Below the pieces are notes generated by a model that worked only from the letters and a program-made list of their open reading frames with translations, did not search any database and was not told the origin of the DNA. From Myxococcota bacterium (GTDB taxonomy: Bacteria; Myxococcota_A; Polyangia; HGW-17): 33,104 nt of DNA. The position numbers and the translations under genes were made by a program. Position 1 is the first letter of the stretch. Every line of letters begins with the position of its first letter. This document shows positions 8,708-15,389 of the stretch, piece after piece. Location of the stretch: assembly GCA_018821305.1 (NCBI GenBank), contig JAHJMN010000170.1, forward strand, positions 1 through 33,104, written 5' to 3'.

Positions 8708-9207
8708 ACCCAATGCTGCTCGGTAGTACCGTATCAATTGATATTGTTAACAAAACTAAACGCAGTTATTAAGGACTTAAGTATTTCAGGGAATCAGAAA
8801 CAGATTCAGGAACAGGCAATCAGGGGTCATTTATATTCAGCAAAGCATTACTTTATAAAGAATTACACACTCATGTGTTGGCTTTTTAGTCAAGGGCGAC
8901 GGGCAATTTTGCCCGGAACCCGCACGTCATGAAATGACACCATCTTCAATAGCCAGGGGTGAGGGATGCAGAGCATCTGAACCCCTGGTCAAAATGCGCC
9001 AAAACCACAAGCCATGTAATGGCGGCCCAGTCAATAAACAAATTAAATCATTCCTTTAAAGTAAACGCCCTGCTCCTGACTGCTTGCATTCCGCTGTGCG
9101 AAATTGCGTGCCTGTTTTCCTGAATTCCTGTCTGCCTGTAATTATTTTACAAGATTGTATTTATTGACTAATTTTCTCGGAAGTTCACTATCCGAACAGC
9201 ATTGGGT
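8708..9207. mobile_element. 500-bp MITE-like element B1 flanked by CTAG
   Basis: ACCCAATGCTGCTCGG (8708-8723) is matched by the inverted copy CCGAACAGCATTGGGT (9192-9207), 15 of 16 bases. CTAG sits directly outside both ends (8704-8707 and 9208-9211), as a 4-bp target duplication would. There is no transposase gene. A CAGG/AATCAG-rich arm (8784-8828) and a CCTG-rich arm (about 9068-9140) are partly complementary, and similar arms occur in the 237-bp and 205-bp elements at 32299 and 25037. The extra length here is a central cassette of perfect hairpins. The CTAG target is typical of IS5-type transposases; no helper element is in the window. The element fills most of the gap between two convergent genes. 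Confidence 0.7.
8900..9023 (+). ncRNA. Candidate structured RNA: four consecutive perfect hairpins inside element B1
   Basis: Four stems follow one another. CGGGCAA (8900-8906) pairs with 8909-8915. GTCAT (8926-8930) pairs with 8934-8938. CCAGGGGT (8953-8960) pairs with ACCCCTGG (8981-8988), enclosing GATGC (8965-8969) paired with 8973-8977. GCCAT (9011-9015) pairs with 9019-9023. The third stem is interrupted by GAG opposite TGA, compatible with tandem G-A pairs as in kink turns. The strand is arbitrary because stems pair on either; plus is given because the G-A geometry reads well there. No known class was recognised. Confidence 0.35.
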
Positions 9208-9211
9208 CTAG

Positions 9212-9232
9212 ACCGCTTTATGTAATAAGGAT
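9212..9232 (+). repeat. Solo terminal repeat of the ACCGCTT subtype
   Basis: ACCGCTTTATGTAATAAGGAT follows the right-hand CTAG of B1 and resembles the left end of B3 (ACCGCTTGCGTAGTAAAAGG at 32299). No partner end is seen to the right, so this is either a remnant of an older element that received B1 or the 3' end of the neighbouring gene captured by similarity. Confidence 0.4.
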
Positions 9233-9239
9233 TTTTGTG

Positions 9240-11183
9240 TCAGGGGGTTTCGATGGCGCCGATGTCTGGAGCAGAACCGGCATAGTCGTCGTTTATGCCA
9301 GGAATAAGGGCGCCGGAGTCAATTGCAGCGCTTTCTGTAGCCGGTGTGAAGTCATTTGCATCGGGGTCAGTCAGACCAGGATCTTCAGGGTCCGGGCTCT
9401 GATCATCCCATGATGTATCTTCAAGATAGGAAGTCCATTCATTAATTCGCCAACTGTCCGAGGCCGTGGAAACTATGCGCTGGGAGCTGTCTGTTTGCCA
9501 GTAAAGGTTATTGTTGATAGTTGCATATTCATGGGAAGAGCCGGAGAAAGTAATGAGTGAAAGGACCAGATTTGAATTGGGAACATCACCGAAAAGGATG
9601 TTGTTTTGGATAATCAGGTTAGTTGGTTCTCCGGTAACTGTTATGATTCCGCGATAATCCCCGCCGGAATTATGATTCATGCTGTAAAAAGTATTGTGGT
9701 AGACATTCAGGTTTTTAACGTTGCCCACAACAAGACCCTTTTGTTTAATGTATTTCAATGTGTTGCGCAAAACGAGGAAATCTGTAAATGTGGCTGTATT
9801 TCCCGCAAGGTAGATACCCATTGAAGTGAAGTCGTTTGGATGATCAGGGCCGTCATCGAAGTTATCCCATATGAAATTACCGATGAACTGGAAATTGCGG
9901 AAAGTGTCTGTATATCCACCGGAAATATCAAAACCTGTTGTGTGATAACCGTTGTGCAATACGTTATTACAGAAAATGACGTTCTCGAAAACAAGGTTTT
10001 CATCCCGGACATCGCCGTAAACATTATAGGATATGTTTCGGCGGCCGCAGTCATGGATATCGTTGCCTTCAACCAGCATGTCAGAGTGCCAGATTTGCAG
10101 TCCAATGGCGGAAGCGGCGCCCTTTGTTCCCATCCACCCGATGTGGCAGTTTAATACATTAAGGCCCCGGACAACCACGTTCATGGGCCATCCATCATTA
10201 TAACCGTACTGTATGGCGAAAAGCATCTCAAGATTATTGAGAGTAACGTATTCTTCCGGTGGATGATCTGCCGTCTGAACAGCAGAAACACGCTGGGGAA
10301 CTTCAATGAAATCATAGCGAGAGCCTGGATTTTCAGGCGAGTAAACATAGATATGATTGTCTTGCCAGCACCAGTCATATTCTTCGTCCAGTAACTCAAA
10401 CTGAGTTCCCGTAAAGTCACACTCATATATATCCATGGGGGCCCCTTCGGAATTAAGGTGCAGATCTTCCATGTTTCCCCAGGTGACTGATCCGGAATGC
10501 TCACCAAAAAAGATACTGGCGGGATGGTTTGTGACGCTGTTTCCCGTGCGTGCTCTTGGTGCTTCCAGTACTGATTCGGACATCCAGATGTTTGTTCCAA
10601 CTTCAGTCCAGTTTTCGGCCCGCTCGCTGCCGAGAATCTGTGGTTTAGGGCCTTCACCATAAGAAGCGAAGGTAATGTGCTCAGACGCTGTTCCGGAGCT
10701 GCTGATTACGAGAGTTTCTCTCCAGGTACCGCCACTTTCGAACAAAACTGCATCCCCGGGGTTGAGGGTTGCAGAATTTACTTTTGCCACCGTAGCCCAT
10801 GCCGTTTCCGGGGAAAGCCCGTCGTCATCGTCGTCACCGGTATTTGAAACGAAATATACTGTCCCTGAGTAACAATTCCCGCAAGATCCTCCGCAGTCTG
10901 GACTCCATTCACCCAAATTTGCATCAGTGTAACCGTTTGAACAACAATCGGTTTCACAATCACCGCCACAATCTATACCAAGTTCAGAACCGTTGCGAAT
11001 CCCGTCGTCGCAAGAAGGTGTGACGTTGTTTGTGTTGTTAGTCTGATTATTTGTTGAATTATTGTTATTGGTTATGTTGTTTGTCTGATTATTTGTTGAA
11101 TTATTGTTGTTTGATGAACTTGAATCATCGTCACAACCTGCTGCAGCCAGAACTAGAACAAGTGTAAAAATAAATTTTTTCAT
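9240..11183 (-). CDS. Right-handed parallel beta-helix lipoprotein
   Basis: A 647-residue protein. The start is preceded by GGGAGAGAGG. The signal ends in AAAGC (lipid cysteine 17), followed by a run of Asn/Thr/Ser (18-50). Residues about 53-105 form a Cys-rich segment (CDDGIRNGSELGIDCGGDC) common in myxobacterial surface proteins. YFVSNTGDDDDDGLSPETAW opens a DUF1565/pectate-lyase-like fold: regular Asn-rich coils such as NVLNCHIGW, VEGNDIHDCG, FENVIFCNNVL and YHNTFYSMN. These proteins usually bind or cleave polysaccharides; no catalytic residues can be assigned by eye, so enzyme activity is uncertain. A hairpin in the leader reaches into the ribosome-binding site. Confidence 0.82.
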   Translation of the reverse strand: MKKFIFTLVLVLAAAGCDDDSSSSNNNNSTNNQTNNITNNNNSTNNQTNNTNNVTPSCDDGIRNGSELGIDCGGDCETDCCSNGYTDANLGEWSPDCGGSCGNCYSGTVYFVSNTGDDDDDGLSPETAWATVAKVNSATLNPGDAVLFESGGTWRETLVISSSGTASEHITFASYGEGPKPQILGSERAENWTEVGTNIWMSESVLEAPRARTGNSVTNHPASIFFGEHSGSVTWGNMEDLHLNSEGAPMDIYECDFTGTQFELLDEEYDWCWQDNHIYVYSPENPGSRYDFIEVPQRVSAVQTADHPPEEYVTLNNLEMLFAIQYGYNDGWPMNVVVRGLNVLNCHIGWMGTKGAASAIGLQIWHSDMLVEGNDIHDCGRRNISYNVYGDVRDENLVFENVIFCNNVLHNGYHTTGFDISGGYTDTFRNFQFIGNFIWDNFDDGPDHPNDFTSMGIYLAGNTATFTDFLVLRNTLKYIKQKGLVVGNVKNLNVYHNTFYSMNHNSGGDYRGIITVTGEPTNLIIQNNILFGDVPNSNLVLSLITFSGSSHEYATINNNLYWQTDSSQRIVSTASDSWRINEWTSYLEDTSWDDQSPDPEDPGLTDPDANDFTPATESAAIDSGALIPGINDDYAGSAPDIGAIETP

Positions 11184-11191
11184 GAGCCTCT

Positions 11192-11213
11192 CTCCCGAAA
11201 ATATTTTCAGGAG
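11192..11213 (-). promoter_or_regulatory. Leader hairpin overlapping the ribosome-binding site of the beta-helix gene
   Basis: Read on the minus strand, CTCCTGAAAATATTTTCGGGAG forms a 10-bp stem with one mismatch. Its 3' arm GGGAG is part of the GGGAGAGAGG ribosome-binding site, so folding would compete with translation start. The sequence is a near copy of the perfect palindrome at 11747-11767 and lies in the same relation to the preceding paralogue. Confidence 0.5.
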
Positions 11214-11288
11214 AAACTATAACTCGAAAAGTTAATTTTTCAAACAGGAATTATTAATAAATGATGCTGAATCCAGTCAGTATCCTGA

Positions 11289-11600
11289 TCATTTTTTGCC
11301 TCGATAACGGTTCCCGCACATTCCACCACGGGCTGGTCTCATGGGTTTGTTCTTGTTATTATCGTTGGGGCGGCAGTGAAGAACATTATGCCGTGGCATT
11401 TTCTGGCATGTTCCAGAAATATTTTTCTTTTTACAAGACTTGATTGAACATGAATCCCCTTCATTAAGTCCTTTACAAGCATTGACGGATGCCTGATTTA
11501 CTGCGGGTTTCTTCATTGAGGGGGCGCGATTCGATTGAGCCCAAACGGCGGTAGTGATCAGGGCAGCTGCTGCGATAGTAATGATAAAGTAAATTTTCAT
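11289..11600 (-). CDS. Small secreted Cys-rich protein, paralogue 1
   Basis: A 103-residue protein with AAAAGGAG upstream of the start. The Sec signal MKIYFIITIAAAALITTAVWAQ is cleaved near AQ-S. The core has ACKGLNEGDSCSIKSC...SGTC...H.VLHCRP, a six-cysteine motif seen in small exported bacterial proteins of unknown role (ACxGKxxGDxC...GTC...C.P type). The C-terminus is basic. It is a tandem paralogue of the gene at 11803-12201, about 200 bases upstream, whose tail is longer and glycine-rich. Hairpin repeat A2 lies directly in its leader. Confidence 0.78.
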   Translation of the reverse strand: MKIYFIITIAAAALITTAVWAQSNRAPSMKKPAVNQASVNACKGLNEGDSCSIKSCKKKNISGTCQKMPRHNVLHCRPNDNNKNKPMRPARGGMCGNRYRGKK

Positions 11601-11615
11601 GATTTCTCCTTTTGG

Positions 11616-11665
11616 GTTCGTGTCCTGAAATTCGCTTCGCGAAGGATTTTAGGAGAAATCCTAAT
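11616..11665 (-). repeat. Hairpin repeat family A, copy A2
   Basis: On the minus strand it reads AGGATTT, loop, AAATCCT (stem 11656-11662 with 11643-11649), then TTCGCGAAGCGAATT and CAGGACACGAAC. The conserved 3' tail ends about six bases before the ribosome-binding site of the gene starting at 11600, so the repeat forms most of that gene's proximal leader. The copy before ndk is placed in a similar way. Confidence 0.75.
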
Positions 11666-11746
11666 TGACGACAAGCGTTTTCATCGCAAACAGCAGATTC
11701 TGATAAAAATAGAGTTCAGTGAGGCAATAAGAAATATCCTGGACCT

Positions 11747-11767
11747 CTCCTGAAAAATTTTCAGGAG
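11747..11767 (-). terminator. Perfect palindrome downstream of paralogue 2
   Basis: CTCCTGAAAA, A, TTTTCAGGAG: ten-base arms around a single base, 36 bases past the stop of the gene at 11803-12201. No T run follows on the minus strand, so it may act as an RNA-stabilising 3' end rather than a classic rho-independent terminator. The flanking 60 bases match 11192-11255, downstream of paralogue 1. Confidence 0.5.
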
Positions 11768-11802
11768 AAGCAATAACCGACAAAACAATTTTCAAACAGG
11801 AA

Positions 11803-12201
11803 TTACCAGCCCATTCCCCAGCCCATGCCGAAACCACGACCGCGTCCGTATCCGTAACCATGTCCATAACCCTGACCTTTGCCATAACCATTACCTCGAC
11901 CTGCGTGCATTCCTCCACGTCCCGGTCGGGAAGGACGGTTTTTATATCCGCGGTTGTCGTCAGGGCGGCAGTGAAAAACTCCGTGTCTGCGTCCTGTTGT
12001 ACATGTTCCACTTCGTTTTTCATTCCGGCAGGAAATAAAAGAACACTTATCGCCATCTTTGAGCCCTTTGCAGGCATTGATCGACGCCTGCTTTGGTCCG
12101 GCATTTTTCGATGCGGGCGATGAGGAATTGGTTGTCTGTGCCCAAACGGCGGTGGTGATAAGGGCTACAGCAGCTAATGTGGTGATAATGATCGTTTTCA
12201 T
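11803..12201 (-). CDS. Small secreted Cys-rich protein with Gly/Tyr/Arg-rich tail, paralogue 2
   Basis: A 132-residue protein with AAGGAG upstream. The signal MKTIIITTLAAVALITTAVWAQ is nearly the same as in its neighbour. The core reads ACKGLKDGDKCSFISC...SGTC...HGVFHCRP with the same six cysteines. From residue about 95 it has a low-complexity tail of GYGKGQ, GYGHGYGYGRGRG and GMGWGMGW units, absent from paralogue 1. This suggests a flexible, possibly cell-surface or matrix-binding tail. Function unknown. Confidence 0.78.
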   Translation of the reverse strand: MKTIIITTLAAVALITTAVWAQTTNSSSPASKNAGPKQASINACKGLKDGDKCSFISCRNEKRSGTCTTGRRHGVFHCRPDDNRGYKNRPSRPGRGGMHAGRGNGYGKGQGYGHGYGYGRGRGFGMGWGMGW

Positions 12202-12518
12202 GACTTCTCCTTGAATCAGTCCGGATGGACTTCAGATAAAATGATCCCGAAAGTGGGCACGTTCTTTGACCGGTGAAGAAGTTAAAAAGGTTCCATCAAA
12301 ATAATAAGTTTTTGTCAAAAGACTGAAAAAAAGTTACTGGCGAAGAAAATTAACGTTTAAAAGTAAATACTTGAGAAAATTCTGTCCTGAAAGACTCTCA
12401 AGACAGCATTAAATTTTTAATGTACTGAGTGATTTTTTTTTCGATTTATGGATTCACACTGAAGAATCCGGTTGACTATATTCTGCTTTTACTGAAAATT
12501 CCGCTCTGGAGGTGTTTT
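12202..12518. other. Divergent intergenic region before the YgeY-type gene
   Basis: No gene seen. It contains overlapping inverted repeats: CTTGAGA (12370-12376) with TCTCAAG (12396-12402), and CTGTC (12382-12386) with GACAG (12402-12406). These could form alternative hairpins. The YgeY-type ribosome-binding site GGAGGT is at 12508-12513. Promoters of both flanking genes should lie here, but none matches the consensus well. Confidence 0.45.
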
Positions 12519-13718
12519 ATGTCATACACAGAAATTAACAGCAAAGCAGCAGGATATCTTCATGATTGTAAAGAATTCTTGAAAGATATCATCTCAATAA
12601 AAAGCGTTTCCTGCCAGGAAAAAGAAGTAGTGGAACGCATCGCCGAGGAAATGAAGAAAGTCGGTTTTGACGAAGTGAAGATCGACGGACTGGGAAATAT
12701 TCTCGGTCGCGTAGGAACCGGCCCCGTCCAGATCGCTTTTGACGCTCATATCGACACCGTTGATGTTGGTGACCCCGAACTGTGGGAAATTGATCCTTTC
12801 AAGCCCGTTGAAAAAGATGGTATCATCTATGGTCGAGGTGCTTCGGATCAGAAAGCCGGCATGGCTGGAATGGTTTATGCCGCTAAAATGATTAAAGAAC
12901 TGGGGATCGATGAAGGCTGCAGCGTTTGGATGGTCGGCTCTGTAATGGAAGAAGACTGTGACGGACTTTGCTGGCAGTACATTATAAAAGAAAAAGTCCT
13001 CAATCCTGAAGTCGTTGTTCTGACGGAACCCACAAACCTGAATCTCTATCGTGGTCATCGCGGTCGTATGGAAATCGAAGTGGAAACCAAGGGCATTTCC
13101 TGCCATGGCAGCGATCCTACACGTGGCGACAATGCTGTTTATAAAATGGCTCCTATTATCAATGATATCGACAAACTCAACAATCGCTTGAAACCGACTC
13201 AGTTCCTTGGAAAAGGCACTGTTACCATCAGTCATATCCGTTCCACAAGTCCGTCCCTTTGTGCTGTAGCTGACTCCTGTACAATTCACCTTGATCGCCG
13301 CCTGACGGAAGGTGAAAACGAAGAAGTAGCTGTATCCCAACTGGCAGAGCTCGACAGTGTTAAAAATGTAAACGCTCGTATCCGCGTACTGGATTATGCT
13401 GAAAAAGCCTATACAGGCCTTGTTTACCCCACAAAGAAATTCTACCCCACCTGGAACCTCGCAGAAGATCATAAAGCTGTACAAGCTGGCGTAAAAGCCG
13501 GTGATGCGGTGCTTGGTCGTAAGATCGTTGTTGATAAGTGGGTGTTTTCCACTAACGGAATAGCTACTGCAGGAATGTTCAATATTCCCACAATCGGTTT
13601 TGGTCCGGCGAACGAAATTCATGCCCATTCTCCAAAGGATCAATGCCCTGTAGAGCACCTCGAAAAAGCCATGGCATTCTACACCGGTTTTGTAATGGAA
13701 TATATGAAAGCCCGTTAG
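12519..13718 (+). CDS. ygeY: YgeY-type M20 metallohydrolase linked to selenium/molybdenum hydroxylase metabolism
   Basis: A 399-residue cytoplasmic protein starting at ATG 12519, with GGAGGT six bases upstream. M20 metal-site motifs are in order: FDAHIDTVDVGD (H77, D79), GRGASDQKAGMAG (D110), VMEEDCDG (E144-E145), LTEPTNLNLYRGHRGR, and a C-terminal NEIHAHSPKDQ with the last metal histidine. The EPTNLNLYRGHRGRMEIEV and DQKAGMAG forms match the YgeY subfamily, which in Escherichia coli and clostridia sits in clusters with selenium-dependent molybdenum hydroxylases and their maturation genes. The substrate is not established. Here the XdhC/MocA-like pair lies 2.2 kb downstream on the other strand, and no hydroxylase is adjacent. 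Confidence 0.88.
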   Translation: MSYTEINSKAAGYLHDCKEFLKDIISIKSVSCQEKEVVERIAEEMKKVGFDEVKIDGLGNILGRVGTGPVQIAFDAHIDTVDVGDPELWEIDPFKPVEKDGIIYGRGASDQKAGMAGMVYAAKMIKELGIDEGCSVWMVGSVMEEDCDGLCWQYIIKEKVLNPEVVVLTEPTNLNLYRGHRGRMEIEVETKGISCHGSDPTRGDNAVYKMAPIINDIDKLNNRLKPTQFLGKGTVTISHIRSTSPSLCAVADSCTIHLDRRLTEGENEEVAVSQLAELDSVKNVNARIRVLDYAEKAYTGLVYPTKKFYPTWNLAEDHKAVQAGVKAGDAVLGRKIVVDKWVFSTNGIATAGMFNIPTIGFGPANEIHAHSPKDQCPVEHLEKAMAFYTGFVMEYMKAR

Positions 13719-13746
13719 TAAGGACGACAACGTGCATTTTAATTAG

Positions 13747-13962
13747 TTACTGTCCTGTAATACCGAAAATCAAAATTTTTCGCCGATTTTTTGCTCAGGA
13801 CAGTAAGAATGAAGGTCGCTATCGGCATCTGCTATGCAGTTGCCTTTCGCCTCCGCGCTTCGCTGCGCGAGAGCGCTATGCTTGAAATTATTATAGTGTT
13901 CTGAATAGCATGTTTTCGTAAACATGCTCAATTTTGATAAAAATTGAATTACAGGACACGAA
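13747..13962. repeat. Composite inverted-repeat element (family C hairpin plus family A copy A3)
   Basis: The left end TTACTGTCCTGTAAT (13747-13761) is an inverted match, 13 of 15, to the right end ATTACAGGACACGAA (13948-13962). The first 60 bases form family C: TTACTGTCCTG, then CAGGACAGTAA at 13796-13806. The right part (13889-13964) is family A copy A3 with stems AGCATGTTT/AAACATGCT (13907-13915/13920-13928) and CAATTTT/AAAATTG (13929-13935/13940-13946). GC-rich palindromic sequence lies between. The same C-then-A order is seen from 32971 to the window end. The element ends about 12 bases before the ndk ribosome-binding site. Confidence 0.65.
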
Positions 13963-13985
13963 CTAATTACTGAAAGGAACTGTAG

Positions 13986-14411
13986 ATGATTCAGAGAACA
14001 TTTGCCATGATTAAGCCCGATGCCGTCAAAGCCGGCAATATCGGTAACATTATTAACATTGCCCAGGAAGCTGGTCTCAAAATTGTCGCCATGAAAATGA
14101 TGAAATACACAAGAGCTCAGGCGGAAGGATTTTATGCAGTGCATAAGGGAAAGCCTTTTTTTGAAGGTCTTATGAACTACATTACTGAAGGTCCTCTGGT
14201 AGCAATCATTTTTGAAGGCGAGGACGCCATCAGCGTATGGCGCAAGACCATGGGGGCCACGGATCCGACAAAAGCTGAACCAGGCACTATCCGGGCTCTT
14301 TATGCTGAATCAACCACAAGAAATTCTGTACACGGATCCGATGCCGTGGAAACAGCCGCTGCAGAAATCGCCTACATCTTCTCCGGCCTCAGCCTCGTAA
14401 GCCTCGAATAA
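13986..14411 (+). CDS. ndk: Nucleoside diphosphate kinase
   Basis: A 141-residue protein, the usual length for bacterial Ndk, which transfers the gamma-phosphate of ATP to other (d)NDPs through a phosphohistidine. It begins MIQRTFAMIKPDAVK (the TxxxIKPDAV motif, K10) and has the active-site NSVHGSD with His116, and the RALYAES.TRN nucleotide-binding segment. The C-terminus is complete. ATG 13986 follows GAAAGGAA. It is preceded directly by the composite hairpin element, which would form the 5' leader of its transcript. Confidence 0.97.
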   Translation: MIQRTFAMIKPDAVKAGNIGNIINIAQEAGLKIVAMKMMKYTRAQAEGFYAVHKGKPFFEGLMNYITEGPLVAIIFEGEDAISVWRKTMGATDPTKAEPGTIRALYAESTTRNSVHGSDAVETAAAEIAYIFSGLSLVSLE

Positions 14412-14423
14412 TCTTCAAATTAG

Positions 14424-14486
14424 CCTGTGTACTGTAATTCTCTTCAATAAGGATTTTCGTAAAAATCCTAACAGCCCACTATTATT
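14424..14486 (-). repeat. Hairpin repeat family A, copy A4
   Basis: On the minus strand it reads AATAATAGTGGGCTGTTAGG, a stem AGGATTTT/AAAATCCT (14469-14462 with 14457-14450, loop TACG), then GAGAATTACAGTACACAGG. It is a diverged copy lacking the CTTCGCGAAG palindrome. It lies between the convergent ndk and thioredoxin genes and could serve as a two-way 3' hairpin. Confidence 0.65.
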
Positions 14487-14514
14487 GTGCTTTATTCAGT
14501 TTGGGAAACTACAA

Positions 14515-14925
14515 TCAGTGGTGGTGATCGTGGCCGCAGCCTTCGCAACCGTGGTCGTGGTCGTGATTTTTGTGTTCTTCAATTTCTTTACGGACTTCGT
14601 CCATATTGAGTTCCTGGACCTGCTTAATTACATCATGCAGGGCAGCTTCCGGAAGGGCTCCGGGTTGCAGAAAAAGCAGAACCTGTTCACGGAAAATGGC
14701 CGTTGTAGGAATTGAACGAATTCCAAAGGAGCCGGCTACTTCCTGCTCTTCTTCCGTGTTGCATTTCATAAACTTGATATCCGGGTATTTTTCTGAGGCT
14801 TTTTCAAAAACCGGTCCGAAGGATCTGCAGGGTCCGCACCACGGAGCCCAGAAATCTATTATAACCATGTTATTGTCACTGATTGTCGACTCAAGATTGG
14901 CAGCAGTAAGAGGTTGTGTTGCCAT
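14515..14925 (-). CDS. Thioredoxin with a His/Cys-rich C-terminal tail
   Basis: A 136-residue cytoplasmic protein with the active site WAPWCGPC (Cys30, Cys33) and cis-proline in SIPT (Pro73). The ATG at 14925 is chosen because GGAG lies six bases upstream, within the short stretch after another ATG at 14937. The thioredoxin fold ends near residue 105. The remaining 30 residues include EEHKNHDHDHGCEGCGHDHHH-like sequence: eight His and a CEGC pair in the last 19 residues. Typical thioredoxins are about 105-110 residues and lack such a tail. Metal (Zn, Ni, Cu) binding or storage is inferred. The gene is alone on its strand, convergent with ndk. Confidence 0.9.
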   Translation of the reverse strand: MATQPLTAANLESTISDNNMVIIDFWAPWCGPCRSFGPVFEKASEKYPDIKFMKCNTEEEQEVAGSFGIRSIPTTAIFREQVLLFLQPGALPEAALHDVIKQVQELNMDEVRKEIEEHKNHDHDHGCEGCGHDHHH

Positions 14926-15389
14926 TTTCAACTCCATATTTCTTTGCGAAAAAAAGATTTAATTTTCGCGGTCTCATTCAAATGCACCATTGCATTCCTT
15001 GAGGCAATATGGGTCTTATTTTTTCCGTGGCAATAACTTGAGATGAAAAAAAGCCTTCAGAGTCTGAAATTTATTACGAAGAGCGCGAATAGTATGAAAA
15101 AGCGTGAGACTGAGGCGATGAATTTTTGTCTCTGTCCATTGATGGTGCGTTTAACATCGCCTCAGTCTCCGGGGAAAAGCCAGTGGAGTTGCACCATCAG
15201 AGATTGCCTTGCGGGACCCGACCGCGCAGCGATTTACTGATAAGCACGGGATATGCCAACGAATCCCATGAAGTAAAGTTATGAAATTGCTGATGTAAAT
15301 TTTAGTCGTTTGGAGTTAGAAGCGTCAAAGTTTTGGCAGATCGTCAGAAAAATAGCGGAAGTCAGGTGGTAACTGATTGGCAACTAAGT
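14926..15389. other. Intergenic region of about 460 bases with a pseudoknot-like inverted-repeat pair
   Basis: No gene with a credible start and composition was found. GAGACTGAGGCGATG (15106-15120) pairs perfectly with 15155-15169. Within its loop, TGATGGTGC (15140-15148) pairs with GCACCATCA at 15191-15199 outside the stem, which gives the crossed order of an H-type pseudoknot. Downstream sequence to 15389 is featureless by eye. Confidence 0.5.

Noticed and set aside
8738-8932. 64-codon frame inside element B1
   Set aside because: Spans the terminal arm and hairpins, has no ribosome-binding site and no similarity to a transposase.
8784-9140. CRISPR-like array suggested by recurring CAGG and CCTG strings
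   Set aside because: The repeats are irregular, short and arranged as complementary arms rather than equal repeats with spacers; no cas gene is near.
12594-13730. Long minus-strand frame of 378 codons opposite the YgeY-type gene
   Set aside because: It is the antisense shadow of a clearly conserved M20 hydrolase, with no own ribosome-binding site and no recognisable family.
15043-15240. 65-codon plus-strand frame over the crossed inverted repeats
   Set aside because: No ribosome-binding site, odd composition, and it runs through the perfect inverted repeats that better explain the sequence.
15155-15300. Possible tmRNA, RNase P or SRP RNA fragment near the crossed repeats
   Set aside because: None of the conserved cores of these RNAs could be found.
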